A DNA stretch of 64,000 bases from positions 1 through 64,000 of IMG/VR virus record IMGVR_UViG_3300042892_004737. One strand, given 5' to 3'. The stretch comes from a virus. Below, one piece after another: positions 15,420 through 23,172 of this stretch (positions are counted from its first letter, which is position 1; every line of letters begins with the position of its first letter). The position numbers were made by a program, and so were the translations under genes. The notes below the pieces were generated by a model. The model had not been told where the DNA came from, ran no database searches, and was given only the letters and a program-made list of their open reading frames with translations.

Positions 15420-16784
15420 CTAGACCTGGACGGGGATGTTCTCCATCCCCTCGTGACCAAAGATCGCACGATAGCGGGCGACCTCTTCGGGGCTCGCGCT
15501 CGTCGCTTTCTTGTAGTTGTCCGACAGCTTGACAGCCGGGACATCTTCAACTTCGCTGAGTTTGCAGACGAGCGAGATCGGCTTCATGATCTGGACGTCG
15601 TCGGTATCGTCGGGGTGACAGCCGAGGAAGTCACAGGTCCCCATCGTGCCCAGACCGTAGGTGTGGCCGACGCCCGTGGGCTCGAAGTGTTCATAGATGG
15701 CCGTGATGTCTTCGCCGTTGGGCTCGAAGCCGTCGATGCGGACGTCGAGGCCGTCAGCGAAAACGATCAGCTTCTCTTCGATGGCCTCGTCGTGTTCCTT
15801 CCAGTAGGCGATCAGTTCCTCGCCGCCCGGAATGGGTTTCTTGGAATCCGGGCGACCACCGCGCCATTCCTTCAGCCAGAGCGGGGCGCCCTTGAGGAAC
15901 TGGGTGGTGCCGAAGGTGTCGGGAAGGAAGACCTGAAGACCGCCGCGATAATCGGCCGCCCAATCCCGGAGGAACTTGTATTGAGCCTCCCGGATTTCTT
16001 CGTCCGAACCACCGTGGGCGGCGGCCATGGCGGCGTAGGCCATCGGCATCTCGTGCGCGTTGGTCCCGATGGCGTTCAGGCCGTGCTTCATGGCGAAGTA
16101 GACGTTCGACGTGCCGATGAAGCGGTCGCCGAGGATGTCCCGGTAGAGGAGGATGATGTATTCCTGCCAGAGATGGCTGTGACGGCGACGGGTGCCGAAG
16201 TCGGTGATCTTCAGGTTGGCCAGACGGGCGAGCTTCTTGGCCTTCCGGTAGGCCTTGGTCTTGGCCTGCGAATACATGACGTCGAGACCCATCTTGGTCA
16301 TCAGGGCCATCTTGCGGCGGTAGCGCATCTCGTTGATGATCGCCAGCGCGTAGATTTCCCACAGGGTGACCTCGACCCACGTGCCCTTGAAGGTCAGCAG
16401 AATTTGACCGTTGGCGGTCATCTCCAGATCGTAGTCGCTGAGCTTGAAGCTGTGTTGGAGGTAGTCCAGGTAGGCGTTGCAGAACAGGTCCCGCTTGCCG
16501 TAGAACTCCTGGGCCTTCAGGTAGTTGAGTTCGTTTTGCTCCCATTTCAGGGTGCGAACGTGGTCGAGTTGGGCGCGGAGTTCGGCCTCGTCGATCTCGG
16601 TCGCGAGCAGCACGGAGTCCGACCGGTTGAAGACCTGGAAGGACACCGTCGTGTTGTAGAAGTTCCGGTAGATGAACTGGTGCATCAACAGCTTGTAGAA
16701 ATCCGTGTCCGACAGGAACCGGATGATGGGGTCGATCTTGAAGCTGTGATCGTAGGCCCGCTTGGCGAAATCGAAGTTGATCAT
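15420..16784 (-). CDS. pncB: Nicotinate phosphoribosyltransferase
   Basis: 454 residues. Motifs in order: LSDTDFYKLLMHQ (24-36), TDFGTRRRHS (195-204), GTSNVYFAMKHGL (224-236) and GTNAHEMPMA (240-249). The GTRRR form is that of nicotinate enzymes, not the DFGARG form of NAMPT/NadV. Reaction: nicotinic acid + PRPP (+ ATP) to nicotinate mononucleotide. Flanked by pncA and the NMNAT-Nudix gene, giving three successive pathway steps in one operon. Confidence 0.92.
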   Translation of the reverse strand: MINFDFAKRAYDHSFKIDPIIRFLSDTDFYKLLMHQFIYRNFYNTTVSFQVFNRSDSVLLATEIDEAELRAQLDHVRTLKWEQNELNYLKAQEFYGKRDLFCNAYLDYLQHSFKLSDYDLEMTANGQILLTFKGTWVEVTLWEIYALAIINEMRYRRKMALMTKMGLDVMYSQAKTKAYRKAKKLARLANLKITDFGTRRRHSHLWQEYIILLYRDILGDRFIGTSNVYFAMKHGLNAIGTNAHEMPMAYAAMAAAHGGSDEEIREAQYKFLRDWAADYRGGLQVFLPDTFGTTQFLKGAPLWLKEWRGGRPDSKKPIPGGEELIAYWKEHDEAIEEKLIVFADGLDVRIDGFEPNGEDITAIYEHFEPTGVGHTYGLGTMGTCDFLGCHPDDTDDVQIMKPISLVCKLSEVEDVPAVKLSDNYKKATSASPEEVARYRAIFGHEGMENIPVQV

Positions 16785-16795
16785 GGTCGGGGCCC

Positions 16796-17947
16796 TTACT
16801 TGTCTGCCGGGATGCGCTGGCGCATCTCTTGGATGATTTGCCAGTGGTCTTCCATGAGTTCACTGCGCTTGATCTCGTGCAGGGGAACCCACTGGGCCTT
16901 CTTGGCGTCGTCCGACGCCTTGATCTTCGGCGGCGCCAGAGCGGCCCTGATCTTGTCCGGGTCGGTTTCCAGCGTGCCATCCTGGCGCGTCGGAATCTTC
17001 GGAACGATGTGGACCAGGACGGCGTGCGTGATGGTCCGCTTCCGCATCGACCGGTAGGGATTGTCGTAGACCTTGGGCTCGCCGATGATGCTGCCGCGCA
17101 GGATGGCCTCGGGGACCTTCAGCTTGGTCTCTTCCTTGAGTTCCCGCAGGCAGCCCGTGATGACGTTCTCGTCGTCGTTGAGGTGGCCGCCCGGCAGAGC
17201 CCACAGGCCCTTGCACGGGTAGCCCTTGCGGAGGACCAGCAGAACCTTGTCGCCAAAGATGACGACGTTGTCCACGGTGACGAACTTGGGCGGATACGGC
17301 AGCGCGAGGTAGGGGCGCAGGTAGTCCTTCATGAACTGCCATTCGGCGACCATCTCGCGATAGTAGCGCGAGACCATGAAGGCCTTGAGCCAGTCCACGG
17401 TGCCCTTGGGCATCATCATGGCGGCGTCTCGGAAGAACTCGGCGACTTCGCCCTCGTCGGCGTTGAGATATTTCTCACGCATCGGCGTCGCGGACAGGTT
17501 CTCGTGGTTGGCGACGTCGATGGTCTCCCAGTCTTGGAAGGCCGACAGATAGAAGGACGAGTTGTCCTTCTTGTGCCCGATCAGGGTGACCGAGCAGTCG
17601 TTGACGTCTTTGGGGAAGGCGGTCTCGGCCAGGACTACCTCGGCCATGCGGCGGACGTTGCTGGTCCACATCGTCATGTTGCCGAAGTCTTCCGCGTAGG
17701 CGAAGCGGATGCGGTCGTGGAACTCGGCGGGGATGCCCGCGAGAATCATGTCACGACGTTCGTCGCTGGTGAAGGGAAGGTGATCAGGCCGACGCGCCAT
17801 GTCGTGCGAGCCGATGACGATCAGCACGTAACGGGCGAACAGGAGGGCCTGAAGAATGACGTGAAGGTGGCCGTTATGAAACGGCTGGAACCTGCCAATG
17901 AAAACGGCGAGGTCGTGCGCGGGCGATGCGCTGGTGTTCGGTGCCAT
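16796..17947 (-). CDS. nadM: Bifunctional NMN adenylyltransferase / Nudix hydrolase
   Basis: 383 residues. The N-terminal NMNAT domain has GRFQPFHNGH (18-27, HxGH) and LSATPMREKY (151-160). The C-terminal Nudix domain has the box at 254-276, with G254, E260 and REL-KEET present. Proteins of this architecture (NadM-Nudix) adenylate NMN or nicotinate mononucleotide and hydrolyse ADP-ribose to AMP + ribose-5-phosphate. The protein therefore links NAD+ synthesis with clearance of ADP-ribose from sirtuin or ART activity. It lies 11 bases upstream of pncB. Confidence 0.92.
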   Translation of the reverse strand: MAPNTSASPAHDLAVFIGRFQPFHNGHLHVILQALLFARYVLIVIGSHDMARRPDHLPFTSDERRDMILAGIPAEFHDRIRFAYAEDFGNMTMWTSNVRRMAEVVLAETAFPKDVNDCSVTLIGHKKDNSSFYLSAFQDWETIDVANHENLSATPMREKYLNADEGEVAEFFRDAAMMMPKGTVDWLKAFMVSRYYREMVAEWQFMKDYLRPYLALPYPPKFVTVDNVVIFGDKVLLVLRKGYPCKGLWALPGGHLNDDENVITGCLRELKEETKLKVPEAILRGSIIGEPKVYDNPYRSMRKRTITHAVLVHIVPKIPTRQDGTLETDPDKIRAALAPPKIKASDDAKKAQWVPLHEIKRSELMEDHWQIIQEMRQRIPADK

Positions 17948-18003
17948 AAGTGAATCCCACTAAGCTCTGGTCAGCGTTGGGTCTATCCCGATGCTGATGA
18001 GCC

Positions 18004-18009
18004 TATTTA
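18004..18009 (-). promoter_or_regulatory. TAAATA box upstream of nadM
   Basis: Minus-strand TAAATA in the intergenic gap, 57 bases before the nadM start. It is farther from the start than the other boxes, so a promoter role is less certain. Confidence 0.35.
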
Positions 18010-18029
18010 GCAGGACGGCAAGGCTTCCG

Positions 18030-18386
18030 TCAACTTATTTCTTCTTCAGATGGTGAATACATGACGAGGGCCATCAACATGGCCTCGGAATATTTGATGT
18101 GACCGATGCCGAAATCGTCAAGATGGAGGATGCTCTTCGATACCTCAAAGCCGAGGTCGCGCAGATACGCGAAGATGTCGTCCTTGCCGTACCGGTTCTT
18201 CGTTATCCGCAACCATGGCTCGGCGTCGGCGGCGTTGTATTCCAGCACGATCTCAGCCCGGTATTTGGGCGTGATCGGGCACAGATGGTCATTGAAGACC
18301 AGGAGGATGCGCCCGTCGCCCGTGAGGTCTCGATAACCCTTGAGGGCCGGGTTTGCGTTATGGGAAACGATAGACGACAGGGACAA
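18030..18386 (-). CDS. Protein of unknown function
   Basis: Not recognised. About 118 residues. The start is uncertain: the best candidate is a TTG inside the end of the macro-domain gene (MSLSSIVSHNANPAL). The body includes DGRILLVFNDHLCPITPKYRAEIVLEYN. Part of the macro-domain/2H phosphoesterase operon. Confidence 0.6.
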   Translation of the reverse strand: MSLSSIVSHNANPALKGYRDLTGDGRILLVFNDHLCPITPKYRAEIVLEYNAADAEPWLRITKNRYGKDDIFAYLRDLGFEVSKSILHLDDFGIGHIKYSEAMLMALVMYSPSEEEIS

Positions 18387-18825
18387 AGTTCTTCGCCTTG
18401 GCTTCAATAATGGCGGCGATGATGGACCAGTCTCCGTTTGCAAGCCCAGCCCCAATGAGAGGCATTGCGAAACGAGGCGGCTCTTCCCCCACCCGAGCAC
18501 TGATTGCGATGCGGTCCATCTCCTCATACGCTGCTGCCATGGCGTCATACGAGACGTAGACGACGTCAGGGTCGCGTCCATAGAACTCTTGGGTGATGGC
18601 GTTGGCGAAGATGCGCGAACCCACATCCACGGTGATGACCTGTCCGAGTCGGAGTCGATTACCCTGACGTTCGTAAATTGCCCGATACCCGTCGTAGACT
18701 TCGGGATGACGGTCCCTGATCGCTTTAGCAAAACCTGACCCCATGGCACCTTGCGCGTTGCAGCCCTGTATGATGACCGTTTCGGGTCCCTCTAGGGCGT
18801 CTCCGTGAAGGTATTCAATCTTCAT
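18358..18825 (-). CDS. Macro domain protein (ADP-ribose-1''-phosphate phosphatase type)
   Basis: 155 residues. The ADP-ribose-binding loops are GCNAQGAMGSGFA (21-33) and MPLIGAGLANGDW (121-133). This is the Poa1/Appr-1''-p processing class, common in T4-like phages. Likely substrates are ADP-ribose-1''-phosphate or ADP-ribosylated groups. The operon also encodes a 2H phosphoesterase upstream, and a Nudix ADP-ribose hydrolase lies just downstream. Together they could carry ADP-ribose 1'',2''-cyclic phosphate to ribose-5-phosphate. Confidence 0.9.
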   Translation of the reverse strand: MKIEYLHGDALEGPETVIIQGCNAQGAMGSGFAKAIRDRHPEVYDGYRAIYERQGNRLRLGQVITVDVGSRIFANAITQEFYGRDPDVVYVSYDAMAAAYEEMDRIAISARVGEEPPRFAMPLIGAGLANGDWSIIAAIIEAKAKNFVPVVYRFP

Positions 18826-19001
18826 TGTTGGGCGACCAATTCACCGTAGCCGTCGAGCGTGCGATTCACGCTGCGGATGGACAGAGCATGGACCTCAACG
18901 ACCAGGGCGCCAACCCCTCCGACGATACGAACGCCTTCGATGCCGCCAAGTTTGATCATGGCCGTGCGGGTGTTGTTGGTCTTGAGGACGTATCGAGTCA
19001 T
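18822..19001 (-). CDS. Small protein of unknown function
   Basis: 59 residues (MTRYVLKTNNTRTAMIKLGG). Start and stop overlap both neighbours (ATGA at each side). The pattern VRIVGGVGALVVEVHALSIRSV is beta-rich. Not recognised. Confidence 0.6.
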   Translation of the reverse strand: MTRYVLKTNNTRTAMIKLGGIEGVRIVGGVGALVVEVHALSIRSVNRTLDGYGELVAQQ

Positions 19002-19369
19002 TGAGCAAAGAACCTCGGTGAGATGTTGATATCGGTCGGCTCCACGGCTCGCCAGCCGTGAGTGTTGATCAGGCCTGCGGCCATCTTGGGTGCGAACCCG
19101 GCCGCGCGGTCCACCGACCATGTGATGTGGTAGGTCTTCCCATCCGGGCGTTCAGTCGTGCCAGCGATCTCGACGATCAGGGCTTCCAGTCCGACGCCAT
19201 CGTCGGTCACGCCGATCACGGTGGCGGTCGTGGCTTCGGGAAGAACATCTGGCTTGCCACCCAGCCGGAGCGTGATGTGGTGGGCGACGACGTCTGGGTA
19301 TGTGGGGGCGAACACGCCCAGCAGGCGCGCTCGTTCTTCGGGCGGCAGTTCCCAACCGGTATAGCTCAA
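18998..19369 (-). CDS. Probable 2H (LigT-like) phosphoesterase
   Basis: 123 residues. Two H-x-T motifs, HITL at 31-34 and HITW at 81-84, are the defining pair of 2H phosphoesterases, which open 2',3'- or 1'',2''-cyclic phosphates. The start is TTG, supported by GGAGAG 8 bases upstream. First gene of an operon leading to the macro domain protein, which would act on the product of an ADP-ribose cyclic phosphodiesterase. Motif spacing is short, so the call is probable rather than firm. Confidence 0.68.
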   Translation of the reverse strand: MSYTGWELPPEERARLLGVFAPTYPDVVAHHITLRLGGKPDVLPEATTATVIGVTDDGVGLEALIVEIAGTTERPDGKTYHITWSVDRAAGFAPKMAAGLINTHGWRAVEPTDINISPRFFAQ

Positions 19370-19461
19370 CGCTTCTCTCCAGAATGCCAGACCGATCTAG
19401 CGAATGAGAAATATTCGGTCAACCACTTTCCAAAAATAATCCCTCTGGTATAGGGACCGCT

Positions 19462-19932
19462 ATGGAGAATGACCCCTATCTGAGCCGGTTGCCCAAAATC
19501 CGTCTAGGATGCATGGCGAATCTCAATTCCGCTTTCGGCTATCTGCCCGAGTATAGTGCCACCTACCCAACTGGTGTCGAGCCCGGTAAAAAATGGAGAC
19601 GCCATGACGGAGCCTACGACCCGTCGTGCGACAAACCCATCTGGCTGATCGGCGCCTACGAGGCCATCCCCGACGACCCCGACCGATGCAAGATCACCAT
19701 GTCGAGGGTTCTGGTCAGGGTTCCTGCCCTGACCAACGCTATGGTGTGCATGCCGCCCGAGGCCAGACTGGGTGATGGCCTCGATTGGTGCTTGGAGGTT
19801 GTCGGATATTCACCCAAGGTGATCAAGAATTTTTGGATGGGAGACGGCAGCGTCATCCTCAACTTCAGATCAGTGAAGGACGCGGTGGCGTTCCGCATGG
19901 TGGCAGGGGACTTCGGCTTTGCAGCAGCGTGA
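19462..19932 (+). CDS. Phage protein of unknown function
   Basis: 156 residues. The C-terminus GDGSVILNFRSVKDAVAFRM matches the recurrent strand plus DAxxF(K/R) motif of several small proteins here. A TATAGG at 19449-19454 lies 7 bases before the ATG, so the transcript is probably leaderless or nearly so. Confidence 0.7.
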   Translation: MENDPYLSRLPKIRLGCMANLNSAFGYLPEYSATYPTGVEPGKKWRRHDGAYDPSCDKPIWLIGAYEAIPDDPDRCKITMSRVLVRVPALTNAMVCMPPEARLGDGLDWCLEVVGYSPKVIKNFWMGDGSVILNFRSVKDAVAFRMVAGDFGFAAA

Positions 19933-20218
19933 GAACGGTCGCTTCGTTGAAAAGATCGTTGACTGGGATGTCATTCTCGCCGAGCGGGCGGTCAAGCTGG
20001 CGGCGAGGGAGGCGGCGAAGTTCTGGAACCCCGAGCGGGTCCAACGTCTTCGCGATCTCTGGGCTGCCGACCTCCTGGCCATCGATATCGGCAAGAAATT
20101 GGGCTGCACCAAGAACGCCGTCTTGGGGAAGGCCGACCGCCTCGGTCTCCCGCGCCGAGACCACACCGCCTTCGCGCCCAAGCACAATCTGATGCAGGGC
20201 CGTCGCCGGGCCGCCTAA
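19919..20218 (+). CDS. GcrA-like DNA-binding protein
   Basis: 99 residues from a TTG with AGGGGA upstream. Residues about 36-80 (FWNPERVQRLRDLWAADLLA, then IGKKLGCTKNAVLGKADRLG) match the N-terminal DNA-binding domain of GcrA, the alphaproteobacterial cell-cycle regulator that works with sigma-70 at methylated GANTC promoters. The C-terminal sigma-binding part of GcrA is not obvious. It may redirect host transcription or act on phage promoters. Confidence 0.82.
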   Translation: MQQRENGRFVEKIVDWDVILAERAVKLAAREAAKFWNPERVQRLRDLWAADLLAIDIGKKLGCTKNAVLGKADRLGLPRRDHTAFAPKHNLMQGRRRAA

Positions 20219-20221
20219 ATA
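20216..20221 (+). promoter_or_regulatory. TAAATA late-type box, ART gene
   Basis: TAAATA, 4 bases (cggc) before the ATG at 20226. It overlaps the stop of the GcrA-like gene. Confidence 0.55.
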
Positions 20222-20225
20222 CGGC

Positions 20226-21446
20226 ATGGATTATGCCGCCTTCCTCTTCGAGACCGCTGCCCCGCTGAAGACCCGCACGTTCCGTAAACTCTGGCACGTC
20301 GGCTCCATGACGGCCACTGACAAGCGCGCGGATTCCTACGAGGGTGCGGGCCTCTCTGTTTCCCTTCATCCCAACGCATGGCGGAGAATCGCGCGGGGCT
20401 TCGTGGGCGGCGACACCTATGAGATGACCAAGCCCGGCAACGTCTTCCTCGACGCCCACAAGGTGGGCAAGAGGCAAGAGGCGCAGATTCGGCAATGGGC
20501 AATCGAGAACGGATACGCGGAGGCCAAGGCCCAGTATCAGGTCTCCTGGTATGACGAGGAGATGGATGGCCGAGTCGCCTTCGTCTTCGATACCCGCGAA
20601 GAGGCCGAGGCCGAGTCGGACCCCGAATACAACGAGGACATCATCATCAAGGAAATCCCCACGGGGATGACCGGGACCCAGAAACTCGCAGATCGCTGCA
20701 TGCAGACCCGCATCGACACCTCGCCCCTCGATCTCATCCTGACCGTCTACGCCGAAGACGTCATGGGCGTGGATGGTGTCTGGTTCAACGACCTCCATGA
20801 CCCGAGCCGGTTGTCGGCACCCCGTGGTGTGATCTTCCAATCCAAGCTCGCCTCATGGACGGCGGAGAAAATCTCCTATGACCCCGACGAAAATCTGGAC
20901 GAGAGCCTTACGGAAGCCCGGCAGCCCCGACTGACGAAAATCCTCAAGACCGCCGTGGTGAAATGGGCGAAGAACAATAAGGTGTGGCCGCTCCATCAGT
21001 CCTACATCGACGAACTCCTCGCCCTCCCGGTTCGGCCGACCCAGCCCATCACCCTGTATCGGGGTCTGCTCTTCTCGGATGCGCACAACAATTTCGCGCA
21101 GGCTGTCGAGACGGGCAACCACACGCTGTCGATATCGTGGGGTCGGCCGTCAAGCTGGACGACCGAGCAATACGTCGCCGATGGTTTCGCCAGGAACGCC
21201 AACGTCGGAGACGACAACTTCATGGGCCAGATCATGAGCCAGAACCGTTGGAAGGATTCCGAGATCGATGGTGAGTTCGGCGTCGTCCTCCAGATCACCG
21301 CTCAGCCCGATCAGATTATCTGCGGGCTCGACTATCTGGAACTCGACAACGCGTTCAACCACGAGCACGAGTTCATTCTCAAAGGCGGGCCCATGGAGGT
21401 CACCATCGTTCAGGCGTTCGACCGCAATGGAGCCATTGCTCTATAA
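20226..21446 (+). CDS. ADP-ribosyltransferase (R-S-ExE type), capsid-targeting leader
   Basis: 406 residues. The C-terminal domain (about 270-406) shows the R-S-E triad: LYRG with R279, SSWTTE around S309-S310, and E380-H-E382 in HEHEFIL. This is the layout of arginine-type ARTs such as T4 Alt/ModA/ModB. The N-terminal domain (LWHVGSM, GLSVSLHPNAW) may be a second ART-like fold. The leader MDYAAFLFETAAP has the L-x-E site seen in T4 capsid-targeted proteins. A TAAATA box sits 4 bases upstream of the start. Probable role: injected modifier of host proteins. Confidence 0.78.
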   Translation: MDYAAFLFETAAPLKTRTFRKLWHVGSMTATDKRADSYEGAGLSVSLHPNAWRRIARGFVGGDTYEMTKPGNVFLDAHKVGKRQEAQIRQWAIENGYAEAKAQYQVSWYDEEMDGRVAFVFDTREEAEAESDPEYNEDIIIKEIPTGMTGTQKLADRCMQTRIDTSPLDLILTVYAEDVMGVDGVWFNDLHDPSRLSAPRGVIFQSKLASWTAEKISYDPDENLDESLTEARQPRLTKILKTAVVKWAKNNKVWPLHQSYIDELLALPVRPTQPITLYRGLLFSDAHNNFAQAVETGNHTLSISWGRPSSWTTEQYVADGFARNANVGDDNFMGQIMSQNRWKDSEIDGEFGVVLQITAQPDQIICGLDYLELDNAFNHEHEFILKGGPMEVTIVQAFDRNGAIAL

Positions 21447-21471
21447 TTAGGGTTCGCGATGGCCGCTCTGG

Positions 21472-21477
21472 TATTCT
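21472..21477 (+). promoter_or_regulatory. -10 element of a leaderless promoter
   Basis: TATTCT followed by exactly 6 bases and the ATG at 21484. The -35 is weak. Confidence 0.45.
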
Positions 21478-21483
21478 TATCAG

Positions 21484-21996
21484 ATGCAGCACCAGCTAGT
21501 TCAGAACTGTGATCAAATCGCTAACCACGACCCCTATCTGGTCAAACTGGCTCGCGAACTCACCCTCGGCGTCCTCGACGTTTATCCCGAACTCGTCCCG
21601 CATGCCGACTTCATCATGACCGCGCCCGTCAAGAACGTGCGCCGCTCAGTCATCGAGGCGTGCACAAGACCTCTCGCTTGCCGGTTTAGCATCGACTACG
21701 ATCTCCTTGGACCGCGACGGAACCGGCCCGAATACGACTACGACATCCTTCGCAACATGGTCTACGAACTCGGGGCCGAACTTAAGCGAGACTACAACCT
21801 GATGCTTGGCGTGGGTTTCCAGGTCTGTCCCTACGTCATGATCATTCCGCAATACACCATCGACCCCTCGTCGTTCGAACGCCAACTCAGCTTCGTGACC
21901 AGACGGGGGACCTACACCTATTCCGGCACCAGAGAGGCCATCAGCGCAGCCAGATATATGAAATCGCAAGAAAATTACGATTTTGGACGTTTTTAA
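21484..21996 (+). CDS. Phage protein of unknown function
   Basis: 170 residues, not recognised. Contains PVKNVRRSVIEACTRPLACR and a Tyr-rich C-terminus. It has its own -10 element placed for a leaderless transcript. Confidence 0.7.
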   Translation: MQHQLVQNCDQIANHDPYLVKLARELTLGVLDVYPELVPHADFIMTAPVKNVRRSVIEACTRPLACRFSIDYDLLGPRRNRPEYDYDILRNMVYELGAELKRDYNLMLGVGFQVCPYVMIIPQYTIDPSSFERQLSFVTRRGTYTYSGTREAISAARYMKSQENYDFGRF

Positions 21997-22019
21997 TTGA
22001 CTGCCGCGAGCCAGTTTGC

Positions 22020-22025
22020 TAAATA
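22020..22025 (+). promoter_or_regulatory. TAAATA late-type box
   Basis: TAAATA, 6 bases before the ATG of a 31-codon gene. Confidence 0.45.
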
Positions 22026-22031
22026 AGAGTG

Positions 22032-22127
22032 ATGAGCAAGAACTATATCATGTTTGTGAACAACAACGTCGTCTGGAATATTCCGGGCGCGGCTTTTGTG
22101 CATGGACGTGATGGGGTGTCGATCTAA
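22032..22127 (+). CDS. 31-residue peptide gene
   Basis: MSKNYIMFVNNNVVWNIPGA and eleven more residues. It lies between a TAAATA box and a strong terminator, so it is a self-contained transcription unit of about 160 bases. Function unknown. Confidence 0.45.
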   Translation: MSKNYIMFVNNNVVWNIPGAAFVHGRDGVSI

Positions 22128-22153
22128 ACACCCACCCCGCTCCAGAGATACAA

Positions 22154-22186
22154 AGGCCGCCCCGGAAAACCGGAGCGGCCTTTTTC
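22154..22186 (+). terminator. Rho-independent terminator
   Basis: Stem AGGCCGC-CCCGG / CCGG-GCGGCCT with loop AAAA, followed by TTTTTCT. Ends the rightward unit before tRNA array 1. Confidence 0.9.
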
Positions 22187-22187
22187 T

Positions 22188-22271
22188 ATGGCCGAAACCC
22201 AACAGGGACCCCGACAACAAATGCCTTGGCAGTTTGAAGTCACAAAGAACCAGCAAGTATCCGCCAAGTAA
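22188..22271 (+). CDS. Possible 27-residue peptide
   Basis: MAETQQGPRQQMPWQFEVTK plus seven residues, directly after the terminator. No promoter or ribosome-binding site is seen. The remainder of 22272-22350 shows no gene. Confidence 0.25.
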   Translation: MAETQQGPRQQMPWQFEVTKNQQVSAK

Positions 22272-22350
22272 AGGCGAAGAACGCACGAAGTATACGTTGA
22301 GTACAGTTGAGTAAGTCCTCGAAAATATTCAACAAAATCGAAAAAAGTTG

Positions 22351-22379
22351 TTGACTGCCCCAAACACCTCGACTAGGTT
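22351..22379 (+). promoter_or_regulatory. Promoter of tRNA array 1
   Basis: TTGACT 22351-22356, 17-base spacer, TAGGTT 22374-22379. The -10 is nearly the same as in the promoter of the large non-coding RNA (TAGGTA at 28821). Confidence 0.7.
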
Positions 22380-22437
22380 GCAGTCATCGAAACGGAGAAC
22401 AGAACGAAAGAACAAGACGAAGACGATGCGTTGACAT

Positions 22438-22512
22438 AGGAGTGTAGCTCAGTGGTAGAGCAGCGGTCTCCAAAACCGAAGGTCGGGGGTTCAAATCCCT
22501 CCTCTCCTGCCA
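22438..22512 (+). tRNA. tRNA-Trp(CCA)
   Basis: Anticodon loop CTCCAAA, T-loop TTCAAAT, acceptor AGGAGTG/CTCTCCT with one mismatch, discriminator G, encoded CCA. Confidence 0.92.
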
Positions 22513-22533
22513 ACGCAGTATGTATTCACTTAT

Positions 22534-22617
22534 CGGCAGATGGGTGAGTGGTTGAAACCGGCGGACTGTAACCCCGCTCTGAAAGGCGCGTAGGTTCGAA
22601 TCCTACTCTGCCGACCA
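22534..22617 (+). tRNA. tRNA-Tyr(GUA)
   Basis: Acceptor CGGCAGA/TCTGCCG, anticodon GTA in loop CTGTAAC, long variable arm, T-loop TTCGAAT, discriminator A, encoded CCA. Flanked by TATGTATTCACT and AGTGAATACATA, a perfect 12-base inverted repeat. Confidence 0.93.
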
Positions 22618-22647
22618 GTGAATACATATGAAGACTATCGGAACTCG

Positions 22648-22860
22648 CCAACAGATCGCCTACAGGCGGTCCAAAGGCCTTGAACTGACCAAGAGCGTTG
22701 CACGGCGCACCCAAACCCGACAAGGTTCGATGCCTTGGCTGTTTCGGCAGTAACGGTGGCGAAGGGGGAGGCAGAAGGGTTCGAATCCCTTCTTCGCTGG
22801 TGGTCTGTTGGCGTGTTCCGATACGGACATGATCTGTCGGGGTTCAATCCCCCGGCTTGG
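22648..22860 (+). other. Non-canonical tRNA-like region
   Basis: No standard tRNA could be folded. Three T-arm-like hairpins are present near 22722-22737 (AAGG-TTCGATG-CCTT), 22773-22793 (AAGGG-TTCGAAT-CCCTT) and 22838-22855 (CGGGG-TTCAATC-CCCCG). The inverted repeat CGCCAACAGA / TCTGTTGGCG (22650-22659 and 22803-22812) encloses the first two, like the repeats that flank genuine tRNAs here. Possibly remnants or unusual RNAs. Confidence 0.35.
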
Positions 22861-22922
22861 CGTTGAAGCCCCCAGGTGGAGGCCCAATGGTGAGCGGTAA
22901 GGGTGACCAGGATTATGTCTAC

Positions 22923-22997
22923 GGCCATGTAGCTCAGGGGTAGAGCACCGCACTGAAAATGCGGGTGTCGGTGGTTCGAGACCACCTGTGGCCACCA
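22923..22997 (+). tRNA. tRNA-Phe(GAA)
   Basis: Acceptor GGCCATG/TGTGGCC, anticodon stem CCGCA/TGCGG with loop CTGAAAA, T-loop TTCGAGA, encoded CCA. Confidence 0.93.
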
Positions 22998-23092
22998 TTT
23001 CGGAAGCCTCGCGCTTCCGGGACCCCATCCCTCGGGGTCTTGAATAGACGGCCTGCACTGTGGGTCGTCGGGGGATAGTTTCCATGTGGTAT

Positions 23093-23167
23093 GGGTCTGT
23101 AGCTCAGGAGGAGAGCGTTGCATTGACATTGCAAAGGTCGGGGGTGCGAAACCCTCCAGACCTACCA
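23093..23167 (+). tRNA. tRNA-Val(GAC)
   Basis: Acceptor GGGTCTG/CAGACCT, anticodon stem TTGCA/TGCAA with loop TTGACAT, discriminator A, encoded CCA. Flanking sequences CCATGTGGTA and TACCACGTG are complementary. Confidence 0.92.
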
Positions 23168-23172
23168 CGTGC

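Noticed and set aside
15420-16784. Nicotinamide phosphoribosyltransferase (NadV/NAMPT)
   Set aside because: The GTRRR and GTNAHE motifs and the neighbouring nicotinamidase fit nicotinate phosphoribosyltransferase (PncB) better.
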